The notes under the pieces were generated by a model. The model saw nothing but the letters and a program-made list of their open reading frames with translations, ran no database searches and was not told where the DNA came from. A DNA stretch of 64,000 nucleotides from DASPJQ01 sp035299065. GTDB lineage: Bacteria; Bacteroidota; Bacteroidia; Flavobacteriales_D; UBA2798. A program made the position numbers and the translations under genes. The stretch is from the NCBI GenBank assembly GCA_035299065.1, contig DATGXI010000193.1, positions 24,953 to 88,952 of the forward strand. The letters are read 5' to 3'. Position 1 is the stretch's first letter, and each line of letters begins with the position of its first letter. Shown here piece by piece: positions 43,191 to 52,248 of the stretch.

Positions 43191-44021
43191 TTAAGGTTTT
43201 ACAAGTTCATTGAAAAATGTTAGTACACCTTTTGTTTGACTTCCCCAGAATGTGTAATCGTGTTTTTGATCTTTTACAATCACGTATTTGCATTTTACCG
43301 ATGGCTTTTTTTGACTAAGCAATTTGTAAAAATTTATTGTTTGGCTAACAGGACAAATATTATCGAGTTGCCCATGTGCAAGGTAAACAGGTGTTTTCCA
43401 TCGATCAATCATGTAATGGAGGTTATCATCGGTTTGCCATACCGATTTATATTCCTTAAAATTCCCGTAATAGTTATGGTAAATTTTTTCGAAAGGTAAT
43501 TTCACCTGGTCATAATCACCCGAAAGGCATCCTGCACCTTTAAACACATTGGGTAAATCAAGTGCCAGTAAAGCAGCACCCCGTGCCCCGGTTGAGAGGC
43601 CAAGCACAAAATTATTTTGTCCTTCCTTTAGTAGTCCCAATTGTTTTTGCAACGCAGTTAGTACCGTGTCGCGCATCCATTTGCGGGTCGGGTATTGGCG
43701 AAATGAAGCGGTTGTTTGCGTGTAAAATTTTTCCTGGTAGGTTGACTTTCCAAAATTGGGAATAACTATGGTATACCCTGATTTAAGCGCTTCGGTACAA
43801 AAGCTGGTTTTTTCGCACCATTGTGTATGTGGTAAATTATAGCCGTGTAAAAGAAGTATGGTGCCTTTTGGTTTTATAGCGGGGTATTTTACAAGCACCT
43901 CAACTTTAAATGTTTTGTGGTAGAAATACAAAGCGGTGTCAGAACGATTACTATCGTCCCGGGCACTTACGCAGTTTGCCAGTACAAAAAACAGGATTGA
44001 AAGGATAAGAATTCGGGTCAT
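43191..44021 (-). CDS. Secreted alpha/beta-hydrolase (esterase D-like)
   Basis: 276 residues with a signal peptide. The alpha/beta-hydrolase fold is clear: L-L-L-H-G-Y-N oxyanion turn, nucleophile elbow G-L-S-T-G (Ser near 145), acid in H-G-Q-L-D-N-I, His in K-D-Q-K-H-D-Y-T-F-W. The layout resembles putative esterases of the S-formylglutathione-hydrolase type, but no substrate is evident. Its ATG sits directly after the T-run of a terminator for the gene upstream, so it is probably expressed by read-through or from an internal promoter. Confidence 0.8.
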   Translation of the reverse strand: MTRILILSILFFVLANCVSARDDSNRSDTALYFYHKTFKVEVLVKYPAIKPKGTILLLHGYNLPHTQWCEKTSFCTEALKSGYTIVIPNFGKSTYQEKFYTQTTASFRQYPTRKWMRDTVLTALQKQLGLLKEGQNNFVLGLSTGARGAALLALDLPNVFKGAGCLSGDYDQVKLPFEKIYHNYYGNFKEYKSVWQTDDNLHYMIDRWKTPVYLAHGQLDNICPVSQTINFYKLLSQKKPSVKCKYVIVKDQKHDYTFWGSQTKGVLTFFNELVKP

Positions 44022-44052
44022 AAAAAATCCCGTCCTGCTTAGGGGACGGGAT
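44022..44052 (-). terminator. Terminator ending the lipoprotein gene, touching the next start codon
   Basis: On the minus strand ATCCCGTCC, loop CCTAAGCA, GGACGGGAT, then TTTTTT leading straight into the ATG at 44021. Confidence 0.85.
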
Positions 44053-44079
44053 AGGTTTAATTACAATAATTGTGCAATA

Positions 44080-44658
44080 CTATTTTTGAAGTGCCTGTAT
44101 GGTTTTCATCATTTTTTCAGCCTGGCCCTTATTGAATTCGCCAGCCTCGTTACTTTTAATGGTAAAGTCTTTACCTTCAATTTTTACCACACCAAATACG
44201 TGGTAAAATGGTTTGCTTCCTGCTCCACCTTTAAGGTTGGCTTCATACATGATCAGGTTTGGTTTGTCAACCTCGTATTTCAAATCCCAGATACCCGTTT
44301 CAGTCAAACGTTTTTTCTCATTGGCAACGTACTTACCTTTTGCAGCAGGGTCACCTTCTTCAACAATAACGTTGTATTTACTGCCCACACTTACCTGCCA
44401 TGAAATACCATCAATAATTACCGAGTCAACAGCCGGGAAAGGTTTACCACTTGGACCCGTTTCTTCAGGAACCATTAAGGTTGCCTTAAGGCCCGATTCA
44501 CTCATGTCATGTTCGATCATTCCTGTTAAATCAACATCGGTATTACCACTGTCAACTTCTGTTGAATCGCCTTCACCACCTTCTTTTCCTTTAGAGTCGC
44601 CACAGGAATTAAACATAAGTGTTGCCGCAAACAGGGGTAGAATCAATAATTTTTTCAT
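44080..44658 (-). CDS. Lipoprotein of unknown function
   Basis: 192 residues from the ATG at 44658, chosen because it starts with a lipoprotein signal (M-K-K-L-L-I-L, lipobox F-N-S-C at about 19). A linker rich in Gly, Glu and Asp follows (to about 50), then a single ~140-residue beta-rich domain (I-S-W-Q-V-S-V-G, Y-E-A-N-L-K-G). I do not recognise the family. It is bounded by a terminator 28 nt after its stop and has a TATTTTTG element 18 nt upstream, so it looks monocistronic. Confidence 0.6.
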   Translation of the reverse strand: MKKLLILPLFAATLMFNSCGDSKGKEGGEGDSTEVDSGNTDVDLTGMIEHDMSESGLKATLMVPEETGPSGKPFPAVDSVIIDGISWQVSVGSKYNVIVEEGDPAAKGKYVANEKKRLTETGIWDLKYEVDKPNLIMYEANLKGGAGSKPFYHVFGVVKIEGKDFTIKSNEAGEFNKGQAEKMMKTIQALQK

Positions 44659-44675
44659 AAACAGATTATTTTTTT

Positions 44676-44683
44676 CAAAAATA
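44676..44683 (-). promoter_or_regulatory. -7 element of the lipoprotein gene
   Basis: TATTTTTG on the minus strand, 18 nt before the ATG at 44658. Confidence 0.4.
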
Positions 44684-44754
44684 CACTTTTTAGGCAATCA
44701 GGCGAATTAAATGTAAGAGGCATGTAAACCCTTGTTTTACACACAACAAGCCAA

Positions 44755-44790
44755 TAAAAAACCCCTGCCTTGAATGAACAGGGCAGGGGT
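44755..44790 (-). terminator. Intrinsic terminator of the OmpH/Skp operon
   Basis: On the minus strand ACCCCTGCC, loop, GGCAGGGGT, then TTTTTTATT. It lies 23 nt after the Skp stop. Confidence 0.9.
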
Positions 44791-44812
44791 CGGAAGAAGT
44801 TGTTAAACAGTA

Positions 44813-45364
44813 TTATTTACCTGTTTTGCCAGGTGTATTGTTTGTTGGTGTGTTATTGGCTGGTGCAGCTCCTTTTTCAAGTTCCTTTTTCACCGAATCC
44901 TGTAGGTCATTGCCACCGTCCTGGTAAATAAGGGTTCCTGTATCAAGTACATAATTTATGCCTTGTGCCTTTGCAACTTTTGCAATAGCATCCTTAACCA
45001 TTTTAATCAAAGGCTCCATGTACATTTGCTCGCGTTTTTGCAACGAGGTAGTTATTTCCTGCTCATATGCACCAATGCGGTTCTCATAGTTTACAATATC
45101 ATCTTCAGCAATTTTTTTCTGAACGTCTGACATGGTTGCGCTTTTGGCTTTATAGTCATCATACATTTGCTGAAGCTTGGCTTTCATTTTTTCATAATCA
45201 GCCATCATTTCCTCTTTGAATTTTTTCATTTCCTCCTCGGCTTTTTTGTAATCAGGTAAGCCAACTACAAGTTCCTGTGAATTAACATGGCCCATTTTTT
45301 GAGCATTGGCGGTTGTTGATCCAAGCAAGAAAACTACAGCAACAACGTAAATTAAGTTCTTCAT
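44813..45364 (-). CDS. Periplasmic chaperone OmpH/Skp family (downstream copy)
   Basis: 183 residues. A signal peptide (ends A-N-A-Q) is followed by the OmpH start K-M-G-H-V-N-S-Q-E-L, a ~100-residue charged coiled-coil (K-A-E-E-E-M-K-K-F-K-E-E-M) and Y-V-L-D-T. It is a trimeric holdase-type chaperone delivering outer-membrane proteins to BamA. The Asn/Pro/Thr tail is unusual. It has its own promoter (45391-45420) and terminator, and is a paralogue of the gene 112 bp upstream. Confidence 0.9.
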   Translation of the reverse strand: MKNLIYVVAVVFLLGSTTANAQKMGHVNSQELVVGLPDYKKAEEEMKKFKEEMMADYEKMKAKLQQMYDDYKAKSATMSDVQKKIAEDDIVNYENRIGAYEQEITTSLQKREQMYMEPLIKMVKDAIAKVAKAQGINYVLDTGTLIYQDGGNDLQDSVKKELEKGAAPANNTPTNNTPGKTGK

Positions 45365-45390
45365 TTTGTTTGTTTGTTTTATAAGGGTTG

Positions 45391-45420
45391 CAAATCTACT
45401 ATTTATTCATCATCAGGCAA
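45391..45420 (-). promoter_or_regulatory. Promoter of the downstream skp (-33 and -7)
   Basis: On the minus strand TTG (45420-45418), 19-nt spacer, TAGATTTG (45398-45391), matching both parts of the Bacteroidota consensus. The transcription start should be near 45385, leaving a leader of about 20 nt. Confidence 0.65.
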
Positions 45421-45476
45421 TGGCCGTTAGTCAATAGTTTGGCGCGGCTGCCCAATTATTTTGTGTAATGGGGGGT

Positions 45477-45989
45477 TTAGTTGACGCCTAGTTTTTTCAT
45501 GACCGCATCTGTTTTGTCATTTTTAGGGTCGGCATACAGGATGTTGGCATTGCTGCCTTTGTCAAAAACAAAGCTATATGTTCCCTGTTCAGCCACTTCT
45601 TTAATGGCCTTGTAAATTTTTTCCTGTATCGGTTTTATCAATTCCTGGCGCTTGGTAAAAAGTTCACCATTTACCCCAAATTTTGCACGCTGAAAATCCT
45701 TTACTTCTTTCTCTTTTTGCGCAATTTCGTCCTGGCGCTTTATTTTCATGTCTTCGGGCAACAAAATTTGTTCTTTCTGGTAATCCTTGTACAGCTTATC
45801 AATTTCCTGGTACTTGGCTTCTACTTCCTTTTGCCATGCGGCCGACATATCATCCAGTTTCTTTTGCGCGTCTTTATAGTCCTGCATTTTTTCAAGGATG
45901 TACTGGCTGTCAACATAAGCAAACTTTTGGGCCTTACCGCTTAAACCGAAGCCGGCAAGAAACAAGGTAAAAATCATTAAACGTTTCAT
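45477..45989 (-). CDS. Periplasmic chaperone OmpH/Skp family (upstream copy)
   Basis: 170 residues from the ATG at 45989 (another ATG two codons earlier at 45995 is possible). Signal peptide (ends G-K-A-Q), then F-A-Y-V-D-S-Q-Y-I-L, a long charged coiled coil (K-D-A-Q-K-K-L-D-D-M) and the typical Y-S-F-V-F-D-K-G end. It lies 14 bp downstream of the bamA stop, so both are on one message; Skp and BamA cooperate in outer-membrane protein assembly. Confidence 0.92.
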   Translation of the reverse strand: MKRLMIFTLFLAGFGLSGKAQKFAYVDSQYILEKMQDYKDAQKKLDDMSAAWQKEVEAKYQEIDKLYKDYQKEQILLPEDMKIKRQDEIAQKEKEVKDFQRAKFGVNGELFTKRQELIKPIQEKIYKAIKEVAEQGTYSFVFDKGSNANILYADPKNDKTDAVMKKLGVN

Positions 45990-46003
45990 AATCATACTCT
46001 TTT

Positions 46004-48550
46004 TTATAGTTCTCCAAGATTCATGCCAATGGTAAAATGGAACTGGCTTTTTTGCATATTAGGCAGACCATCAACCGTATCAAGCCTCCAACCGTAATCA
46101 AACCCAAGCATACCAAACATAGGTAAAAATAAACGTACACCCACACCTGCCGAGCGGTAAACCTCAAACGGGTTGACTTTGCGCAGTTCTTTCCAGGTTT
46201 TACCTCCGTCAAGGAAACCAAGCAAGAATACCGTTGCCTGCGGGTTGAGTGAAATGGGCTGGCGCAACTCCAGCGTGTATTTGGCAATATACGGGTCGCC
46301 AAACTGTGAGGATACTGAATTGTCATCATACCCTCTAAGGGCAATAATTTCGCGTCCAAAATAGAAATTCACGCCTGTTAAACCACTTCCTCCCATGTAG
46401 AAACGTTCAAACGGTGAATCGCCCACTTTCTTGTTCCATGGCAGTAAAAATCCAAAGCCTGTACGCGCATTCAACACAGGGCCCATTTTTTTCTTGGTAA
46501 GCGAAATAAAATGCGAGGTGGTAAATTTAAATTTAGCATACTCAAGGAACTTGAACTTTTGCCTGTCACTTAACTGGCTGTAGTCTTTATCATTGAAGTG
46601 CGAGTATGGAATGGTTGCTTTTGCACTAAATGTAATGTTTGATCCACTGCGCGGGAAAATTGGCGCGTCAATGGAGTTACGGCTTAAGGTAAAGCGGTAA
46701 GCAAGGTTATTTACGTAACCGTTAGAGAAGGAGAAGAGCCCCTGGAAGTTCTGAAGGTCATAATACTGGTAACTTACCTCGTTGTAAATGCTAAACCAGT
46801 CATCAGGCCATTTCAACCGTTTTCCTAAACCAACCGATGCTCCAAAAATTTTGAATTTGCTTTTGGTTGGATCTTTGAATTTTTTTGAATCGTTGCTGGT
46901 AAAAGTATGGTACCCGTTAATGCTTAATGAATTTGGTTTTTTGCCACCCAACCACGGTTCAACAAATGATAAATTATATCCCTGGTAAAATGCGCCTGTA
47001 GACTGGCAGTTTAAACTCAATTGCTGTCCGTCACCACTTGGTAAAGGGCTCCAGGCGCCTTTTTTGAAAAAGTTACGGGTTGAAAAATTGCTGATGGTTA
47101 ACCCCACAGTTCCAATCACGCGTCCGCCTCCCCAGCCGCCTGATAACTGGATCTGGTCACTTGGTTTTTCTTCAACGGTATATTCAATATCAACCGTACC
47201 GGTTGCAGGATCGGGAATAGGGTTCACACCCATTTTTTCAGGGTCAAAATAGCTCATTTGTGCCAACTCACGCTGGGTACGTATAATGGCATCACGGCTG
47301 AATAAATCGCCCGGTTTGGTACGAATTTCCCTGCGAATGATGTGATCGTTGGTTTTGGTATTTCCTTTTATGATAATGTCGCGAATGCGTGCCTGCCTGC
47401 CTTCAGTAATGCGCATTTCGTAATCAATGCTGTCACCTACAATGCGTGTTTCAACCGGCACCACACTAAAGAACAGGTAACCGTTGTCCATATAGAGTGA
47501 TGAAACATCGCCACCGCTTTGGTTCATAAACAAACGGGCTTCAAGTTCACCCTGGTTAAACACATCGCCTTTTTTAATGCCAAGAACGGTGTCCAACTGT
47601 CCTGAGCGGTATTTACTGTTACCAATCCAGGTTATGTTACGGAAATAATACTTGTGACCTTCATCAATGGTGATATCAATGCGCATTGATTTTTCGTCAA
47701 TGTCATAAAAAGTGTCCTTAACAATGTATGCATCGCGGAAGCCTTTGTTGTAATATTTATCCAGTATTTTTTCTTTGTCGGCCCTGTATTCACCTTCCTG
47801 GAATTTAGATGCTTTCCAAACCCTCCACCATTTACGCCTTTTGGTTTCTTTCATGGCGCGGTAAAGAGCACCATGTTTAAACTCCTTTACACCTGTAAAC
47901 GTAATGTCGTCAATTTTAATTTTTGGGCCTTTGTTGACTTTAATAAAAAGGCATGGGCCAACGGGTGGTGGGGCCACCGTATTTCCTTTTTTTGTTTTGA
48001 TAATGCGTTGCGGACATGTGTCAAGTGTAACCTCAACTTTAACACTGTGGTAGCCTTTTTCAACAAAAAAATCTTTGGTTATGCGTTTTACATTATACAA
48101 CAAATCTTCGGTAATGAGCTTACCTGCATATAAATCCAACGCTTCATCGGTCAGGCTTTCAAATTCCTTTTTGCGCATACCACCACCTGATTTAAATCCG
48201 CCTAAACGCTGGCGGTCTTTTACGTGAATGGTAAGAAAAATATATTCGCCTTCAACTTTATCGGCATCAATTGATACGTAAGAAAAATACTTGGTTTCCC
48301 ACAATTTTTTTATGGCTTTTGGAATGTCTTCTCCCGGAACTTTGATGCGCTTATTGGGTGTTAAGTCAGCAATAAGTGCGAGTGATTGCGGATCAAGAAT
48401 GGTTCCTTCTACTTTAACATCACCACCAATAATGTATTCTTTGGGTTTTGACATGTCCAGTTCAAAGCCAACCGGTACGGTTTGCGCATATAATTTCCCG
48501 GTGCTTAAAAAAGCAAGGAAAAGAAAAGCTAAAGGTTTAAGTATGCGCAT
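46004..48550 (-). CDS. bamA: Outer-membrane protein assembly factor BamA
   Basis: 848 residues. A signal peptide is followed by five POTRA domains (about 35-450; for example E-G-H-K-Y-Y-F-R-N-I and I-K-G-N-T-K-T-N-D-H-I-I-R-R-E-I) and a 16-strand barrel (R-N-F-F-K-K-G near 500, the V-R-G-F/Y-type loop near L-R-G-Y-D-D, and a C-terminal aromatic G-M-N-L-G-E-L). BamA folds and inserts other barrel proteins. It is preceded by uppS (12 bp) and followed by skp (14 bp). Confidence 0.96.
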   Translation of the reverse strand: MRILKPLAFLFLAFLSTGKLYAQTVPVGFELDMSKPKEYIIGGDVKVEGTILDPQSLALIADLTPNKRIKVPGEDIPKAIKKLWETKYFSYVSIDADKVEGEYIFLTIHVKDRQRLGGFKSGGGMRKKEFESLTDEALDLYAGKLITEDLLYNVKRITKDFFVEKGYHSVKVEVTLDTCPQRIIKTKKGNTVAPPPVGPCLFIKVNKGPKIKIDDITFTGVKEFKHGALYRAMKETKRRKWWRVWKASKFQEGEYRADKEKILDKYYNKGFRDAYIVKDTFYDIDEKSMRIDITIDEGHKYYFRNITWIGNSKYRSGQLDTVLGIKKGDVFNQGELEARLFMNQSGGDVSSLYMDNGYLFFSVVPVETRIVGDSIDYEMRITEGRQARIRDIIIKGNTKTNDHIIRREIRTKPGDLFSRDAIIRTQRELAQMSYFDPEKMGVNPIPDPATGTVDIEYTVEEKPSDQIQLSGGWGGGRVIGTVGLTISNFSTRNFFKKGAWSPLPSGDGQQLSLNCQSTGAFYQGYNLSFVEPWLGGKKPNSLSINGYHTFTSNDSKKFKDPTKSKFKIFGASVGLGKRLKWPDDWFSIYNEVSYQYYDLQNFQGLFSFSNGYVNNLAYRFTLSRNSIDAPIFPRSGSNITFSAKATIPYSHFNDKDYSQLSDRQKFKFLEYAKFKFTTSHFISLTKKKMGPVLNARTGFGFLLPWNKKVGDSPFERFYMGGSGLTGVNFYFGREIIALRGYDDNSVSSQFGDPYIAKYTLELRQPISLNPQATVFLLGFLDGGKTWKELRKVNPFEVYRSAGVGVRLFLPMFGMLGFDYGWRLDTVDGLPNMQKSQFHFTIGMNLGEL

Positions 48551-48562
48551 GTATAATTGTTA

Positions 48563-49312
48563 TCAGCTGTTATTGCCTAGCTGTTCGGTTACCATTCCAA
48601 ACCTGCGTTCGCGTTTTTGGTATTCATATATAGCTTGGTAAAAATGTTCTTTTTTAAAATCAGGCCACATGATATCAAAAAACACAAATTCACTGTATGC
48701 AAGTTGCCAGAGTAAGAAATTACTTACACGGTGTTCACCACTTGTACGTATAAGCAATTCGGGGTCGGGTATGTGTGACGTTTGAAGATGGTCTGCAAGT
48801 AACGACTCATTAATGTCATTTGTATCAATTTCACCATTTTTAACTTTTACCGCTATTTCTTTCAACGCTTTTGTGATTTCCCACTTTGAACTATAGCTTA
48901 AAGCAAGCACCAGTGTAATGCGCGTGTTTTTTTTGGTTTCCTCCATTGCCGTTTGCAAAGCTTTGCGGCATGATGCAGGAAGATTCTCGGTATCGCCAAT
49001 TGCCATTAAACGCACTTCATTTTCATTGAGCGATTTTATTTCACTGGCAATGGTTTTAACAAGTAAATCCATTAAAGCATCAACTTCTTCTTTTGGGCGA
49101 TTCCAGTTTTCGGTTGAAAATGCATAAAGGGTAAGGTATTTAACACCTGCTTCGGTAGCAGCTGTTAACGCTTCGCGCACCGACTCCACACCATAGGTAT
49201 GACCAAAAATGCGCTCTTCGCCTTTTTGTTTTGCCCAACGCCCATTACCATCCATAATGATGGCAACGTGTTGTGGGATGTTGTGTTTATCAAGTTGGTT
49301 TAAATGACTCAC
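48563..49312 (-). CDS. uppS: Undecaprenyl diphosphate synthase (cis-prenyltransferase)
   Basis: 249 residues. The I-I-M-D-G-N-G-R-W-A-K signature (catalytic Asp21) and Y-A-F-S-T-E-N-W-N-R-P, plus the C-terminal L-L-I-R-T-S-G-E-H-R-V-S-N-F-L-L-W-Q, identify UppS, which makes the C55 lipid carrier for peptidoglycan and LPS. The usual R-x-S-N-F is complete. It sits in the envelope operon between a DUF6089-like barrel and bamA. Confidence 0.96.
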   Translation of the reverse strand: MSHLNQLDKHNIPQHVAIIMDGNGRWAKQKGEERIFGHTYGVESVREALTAATEAGVKYLTLYAFSTENWNRPKEEVDALMDLLVKTIASEIKSLNENEVRLMAIGDTENLPASCRKALQTAMEETKKNTRITLVLALSYSSKWEITKALKEIAVKVKNGEIDTNDINESLLADHLQTSHIPDPELLIRTSGEHRVSNFLLWQLAYSEFVFFDIMWPDFKKEHFYQAIYEYQKRERRFGMVTEQLGNNS

Positions 49313-49373
49313 TGGTGGCGCAAATTACAAAGGGCTGCAAATATCTTCATTATTCTTTAACAAACTTTATTAT

Positions 49374-50228
49374 TTATCTGCCAAAGCCCATGTTACATTC
49401 TTTCTTGTTTCCAAGCTTGATAGCCAAATACATACCAGCGGTTGCGTACCAGTCTTTGAAGTTGGAATTTCCCCTGTTGGAGCCGGTAAAATACGTGCTT
49501 GAGTTGTCCAAACTGCGGTCGGCAAACGATGCAGCAAGTGGCCCGTTGTATTTTGAGAGTAAATCAGGATCAACGTAGTTTCCGCTTACATCATCCAAAT
49601 AGTCGGTAAATGTTTTGCGAATGGTGTATTCAAAACCAAGAATCAAATGTTCGGTAAGGTTGCCTTTAAACCCAATGCCAAGCGGAATGCAAAATTGGGT
49701 TAATTTGTATTTATCCCTGTCGTTTAATTCGCTTCCCTGGCCTTCGGTACCCAGGGGCTGCAGTTCATACCACTCATCGTTAGCCGACCTGGCCATGGGA
49801 TTCATTTTAAAAAGCCCCAGCCCGTACATGAGGTAAGGCGTGGCGTAATATTTCTTTTTGTTACCCGGTTCAAAGGGTAAAAAATTAATTTCAAGAATAG
49901 CCGATGTTTCAATTATACGCGAATAAAAACTAAGGTTGCGGTTGCGTTCCCAGGCATTTTCAGTGTGCGCATCATTTCCGCTTACGTTTCCATAGCTTAC
50001 CATGTAACGCATGTTTAAACGCTTGTTGAAATTTTGTCGCAGAAAAAGGCTGCCCGTTAAATACGTATTCCTGAAATTTTGCAATTGGTTTAAATCGCCC
50101 AGGTAATACATGCCACCACCAAAAAAACCCAGTTCGGGCCGTTCAGGACCATGTTGTGCCTTTGAGAGGTTAACAAACAATGCCAGTAAAAAGGCAAGTG
50201 TAATTTTCCTGGAAAAAAAATTCATCAT
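49374..50228 (-). CDS. DUF6089-like outer-membrane beta-barrel (second copy)
   Basis: 284 residues with a signal peptide (ends S-K-A-Q). The mature part starts E-L-G-F-F-G-G-G-M-Y-Y-L-G-D-L-N and continues with amphipathic strands, W-E-R-N-R-N-L-S-F-Y and E-Y-T-I-R-K-T-F-T-D-Y-L-D-D-V-S-G-N-Y-V. It is homologous to the gene just upstream; the start and stop overlap by one base (TGATG). The family is typical of Bacteroidota and regularly sits next to uppS-bamA, so a role in barrel assembly or surface scaffolding is plausible. Function unknown. Confidence 0.85.
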   Translation of the reverse strand: MMNFFSRKITLAFLLALFVNLSKAQHGPERPELGFFGGGMYYLGDLNQLQNFRNTYLTGSLFLRQNFNKRLNMRYMVSYGNVSGNDAHTENAWERNRNLSFYSRIIETSAILEINFLPFEPGNKKKYYATPYLMYGLGLFKMNPMARSANDEWYELQPLGTEGQGSELNDRDKYKLTQFCIPLGIGFKGNLTEHLILGFEYTIRKTFTDYLDDVSGNYVDPDLLSKYNGPLAASFADRSLDNSSTYFTGSNRGNSNFKDWYATAGMYLAIKLGNKKECNMGFGR

Positions 50229-51139
50229 CAGAACTTCGGCAAATGTATCCGGTATTTGAGAAAACGGTAATGAACCGAAATTATTGCAAACATATAGGCG
50301 TCATTGTCTTTTGGGTCGCCACGTTGTGCACCTGTACCATCGGCATTGGGAGCGGTTGCTCCGGGTATATTGCCCAGGTTTGGGTCGGCTATTTGTGGCG
50401 ACAACGGATTTATACCGGCAAGTGCAACAGGATCATAGTAAACAGTGCTTACATCGTCAATGTAATCGGTAAAGGTTTTGCGACCGCTCATTTCAAAACC
50501 CACACTCCAATTGCGGCTTAGGGCATACTTTAACCCAATACTCATGGGAATGCAAACCGAAATGCGTTTATAGGGACTGGCGCCTCCCGGCAAACCCTGA
50601 CCTTCGGTTTTCAACGGTTGCAGTTTATGCCAGGTACCTGCGTATTTTCCTTTGGGATTGAAAAAGAAACCACCAACACCCGCAGCCACATAAGGACTCA
50701 GGTATTTGGCTTTTTTACCCCTAACACCTCTCATACGGTAAGCATGTGCTATTTTTTCGCCCCAGGGGTAGTATTCGGCCATGAAGGTAAGTTCACAAAT
50801 GGGTGAGCGAAAATTCAGGTTACGGTTTTGCCTGTATATGTCGGTTGTTTTAGCATCGTTACCCGAAACCCAGCCCTGTGTATACGTAGCGCGTAAAGCA
50901 AAATTTGGGTTAAAAATGTACCGGCCCCCAACCATAACGGTTGGTTTTGTCAATGAAAACTCAAGGTCTTTTATGCCATTGGTACCAATTTGATTTGCTC
51001 CACCCAACTCACCCAGAAAATTGGTAGCACCAATGCCCCCATACACCTCGTTGCGCAAATATGTCCATGACTGACCCTTTGCGCTAAAGAAGCACGGTGT
51101 GAGAAGTACGAAGCAAAGGAGAGTCTTAACCCTAACCAT
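50228..51139 (-). CDS. DUF6089-like outer-membrane beta-barrel (first copy)
   Basis: 303 residues from the ATG at 51139. A signal peptide (ends S-A-K-G-Q) precedes the motif E-V-Y-G-G-I-G-A-T-N-F-L-G-E-L-G-G, then amphipathic strands and G-R-K-T-F-T-D-Y-I-D-D-V-S-T-V-Y-Y-D. It is a paralogue of the next gene; the doubled copies are frequent at this locus. A -7 element lies 8 nt before the start, so transcription may begin here as well as at nadK. Confidence 0.85.
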   Translation of the reverse strand: MVRVKTLLCFVLLTPCFFSAKGQSWTYLRNEVYGGIGATNFLGELGGANQIGTNGIKDLEFSLTKPTVMVGGRYIFNPNFALRATYTQGWVSGNDAKTTDIYRQNRNLNFRSPICELTFMAEYYPWGEKIAHAYRMRGVRGKKAKYLSPYVAAGVGGFFFNPKGKYAGTWHKLQPLKTEGQGLPGGASPYKRISVCIPMSIGLKYALSRNWSVGFEMSGRKTFTDYIDDVSTVYYDPVALAGINPLSPQIADPNLGNIPGATAPNADGTGAQRGDPKDNDAYMFAIISVHYRFLKYRIHLPKF

Positions 51140-51147
51140 CAAGTAAT

Positions 51148-51155
51148 CAAATTTA
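51148..51155 (-). promoter_or_regulatory. -7 element of the barrel/uppS/bamA cluster
   Basis: TAAATTTG on the minus strand, 8 nt before the ATG at 51139. A second TAAATTTG lies at 51171-51178. Both are between the nadK stop and the first barrel gene. Confidence 0.4.
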
Positions 51156-51186
51156 AACCAATTTTATTAACAAATTTAACCCATTG

Positions 51187-52065
51187 TTAATTTCTTTTAT
51201 CGGCCCCCCAGGTTAGTTTATGACGCATGGTTGTTAAAAAGTTCTGAGAATGAAGCTGTATGAGGTTCACACTAAAACCAGCCTTGCGAATGGTAAACTC
51301 AGTTTCTGAGTCAAATGCCTCAGAACGAGAGTCCAACGAAACCAAAAACTGTGAGCTCCGGCCATCGGCCTTGAGGGTAATTACGGCCGAATCGGGGATA
51401 ACGACCGGACGTACATTCAGGTTATGGGGAGCAATTGGGGTTATAATAAAGTTTTTTGAGTCAGGTAAAACAATGGGACCACCACAACTTAGGCTATAGG
51501 CGGTTGACCCGGTTGGCGTGGCCACAATCAACCCGTCAGCCCAATAAGAGTTCAGGTATTCATTGTTGATGTAGGCATGCACCGTCATCATGGTACTGCT
51601 GTCTTTTTTATGAATGGTTAATTCATTCAACGCAAAATTATTTTCGCCAAGCACGTTGGTTGAGGTTGACAATTCAAGCAAACTGCGTGTTTCAATTTTA
51701 TAATTTTTTGAAACCAATGCATCAATGGCAACCTGCACATCATCGGTTGAAATATTTGATAAAAATCCAAGGCGGCCCGTGTTGATGCCCAATATGGGAA
51801 TACCCGTGTTTTTTACCAATGCAACCGAGTCAAGCATGCTTCCATCACCACCAATACTTACCACGTATTCGGGCCAGTATTTCATGTCAGAAAGGTTGAC
51901 GTATGTTTTAACGTCAAACGAAAAGTTAATGCGTGGTTTGAGGAAGGAATAAAAAGCATCGAAAATAAATACCTCGGCCGTTTGTAAAGCCAAACGATCA
52001 AACAATGCCTGCACAACAGGATTAAATGATTCGTTGAACGAACGACCGTAAATTGCTAACTTCAT
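51187..52065 (-). CDS. nadK: NAD kinase
   Basis: 292 residues. NAD kinase phosphorylates NAD+ to NADP+. The diagnostic I-G-G-D-G-S-M-L-D (about 73-81), G-I-N-T-G-R-L-G-F-L and the T-P-T-G-S-T-A-Y-S-L-S-C-G-G-P-I segment are all complete. It is followed by the DUF6089-like genes after 47 bp. A -7 element lies 55 nt upstream. Confidence 0.96.
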   Translation of the reverse strand: MKLAIYGRSFNESFNPVVQALFDRLALQTAEVFIFDAFYSFLKPRINFSFDVKTYVNLSDMKYWPEYVVSIGGDGSMLDSVALVKNTGIPILGINTGRLGFLSNISTDDVQVAIDALVSKNYKIETRSLLELSTSTNVLGENNFALNELTIHKKDSSTMMTVHAYINNEYLNSYWADGLIVATPTGSTAYSLSCGGPIVLPDSKNFIITPIAPHNLNVRPVVIPDSAVITLKADGRSSQFLVSLDSRSEAFDSETEFTIRKAGFSVNLIQLHSQNFLTTMRHKLTWGADKRN

Positions 52066-52120
52066 TTGTACAGTTTTTTTAATCCCCAGGCATGAAACCT
52101 GCCGGGAACCTCCATCTTTA

Positions 52121-52128
52121 CAAATATA
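52121..52128 (-). promoter_or_regulatory. -7 element of nadK
   Basis: TATATTTG on the minus strand, 55 nt before the nadK ATG. The leader would include a small hairpin (CCC..GGCA/TGCC..GGG at about 52084-52105). Confidence 0.45.
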
Positions 52129-52202
52129 CTACGAGCATTCAGAACAGACATTGACCAAAGCTTATTTGTGATCCTTGAAAGCATTCCATTCGTCATATTG
52201 GT

Positions 52203-52238
52203 AAAAACGGCAGTTATAGAGCCGGGGTGCCCTATAAC
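52203..52238 (-). terminator. Probable terminator after the BamA/TamA-like gene
   Basis: GTTATAG (52213-52219) pairs with CTATAAC (52232-52238), extended by GC pairs in the inner stem; on the minus strand the hairpin is followed a few bases later by TTTTT. It lies about 10 nt after the stop at 52249. Confidence 0.5.
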
Positions 52239-52248
52239 GGTAATTAAA

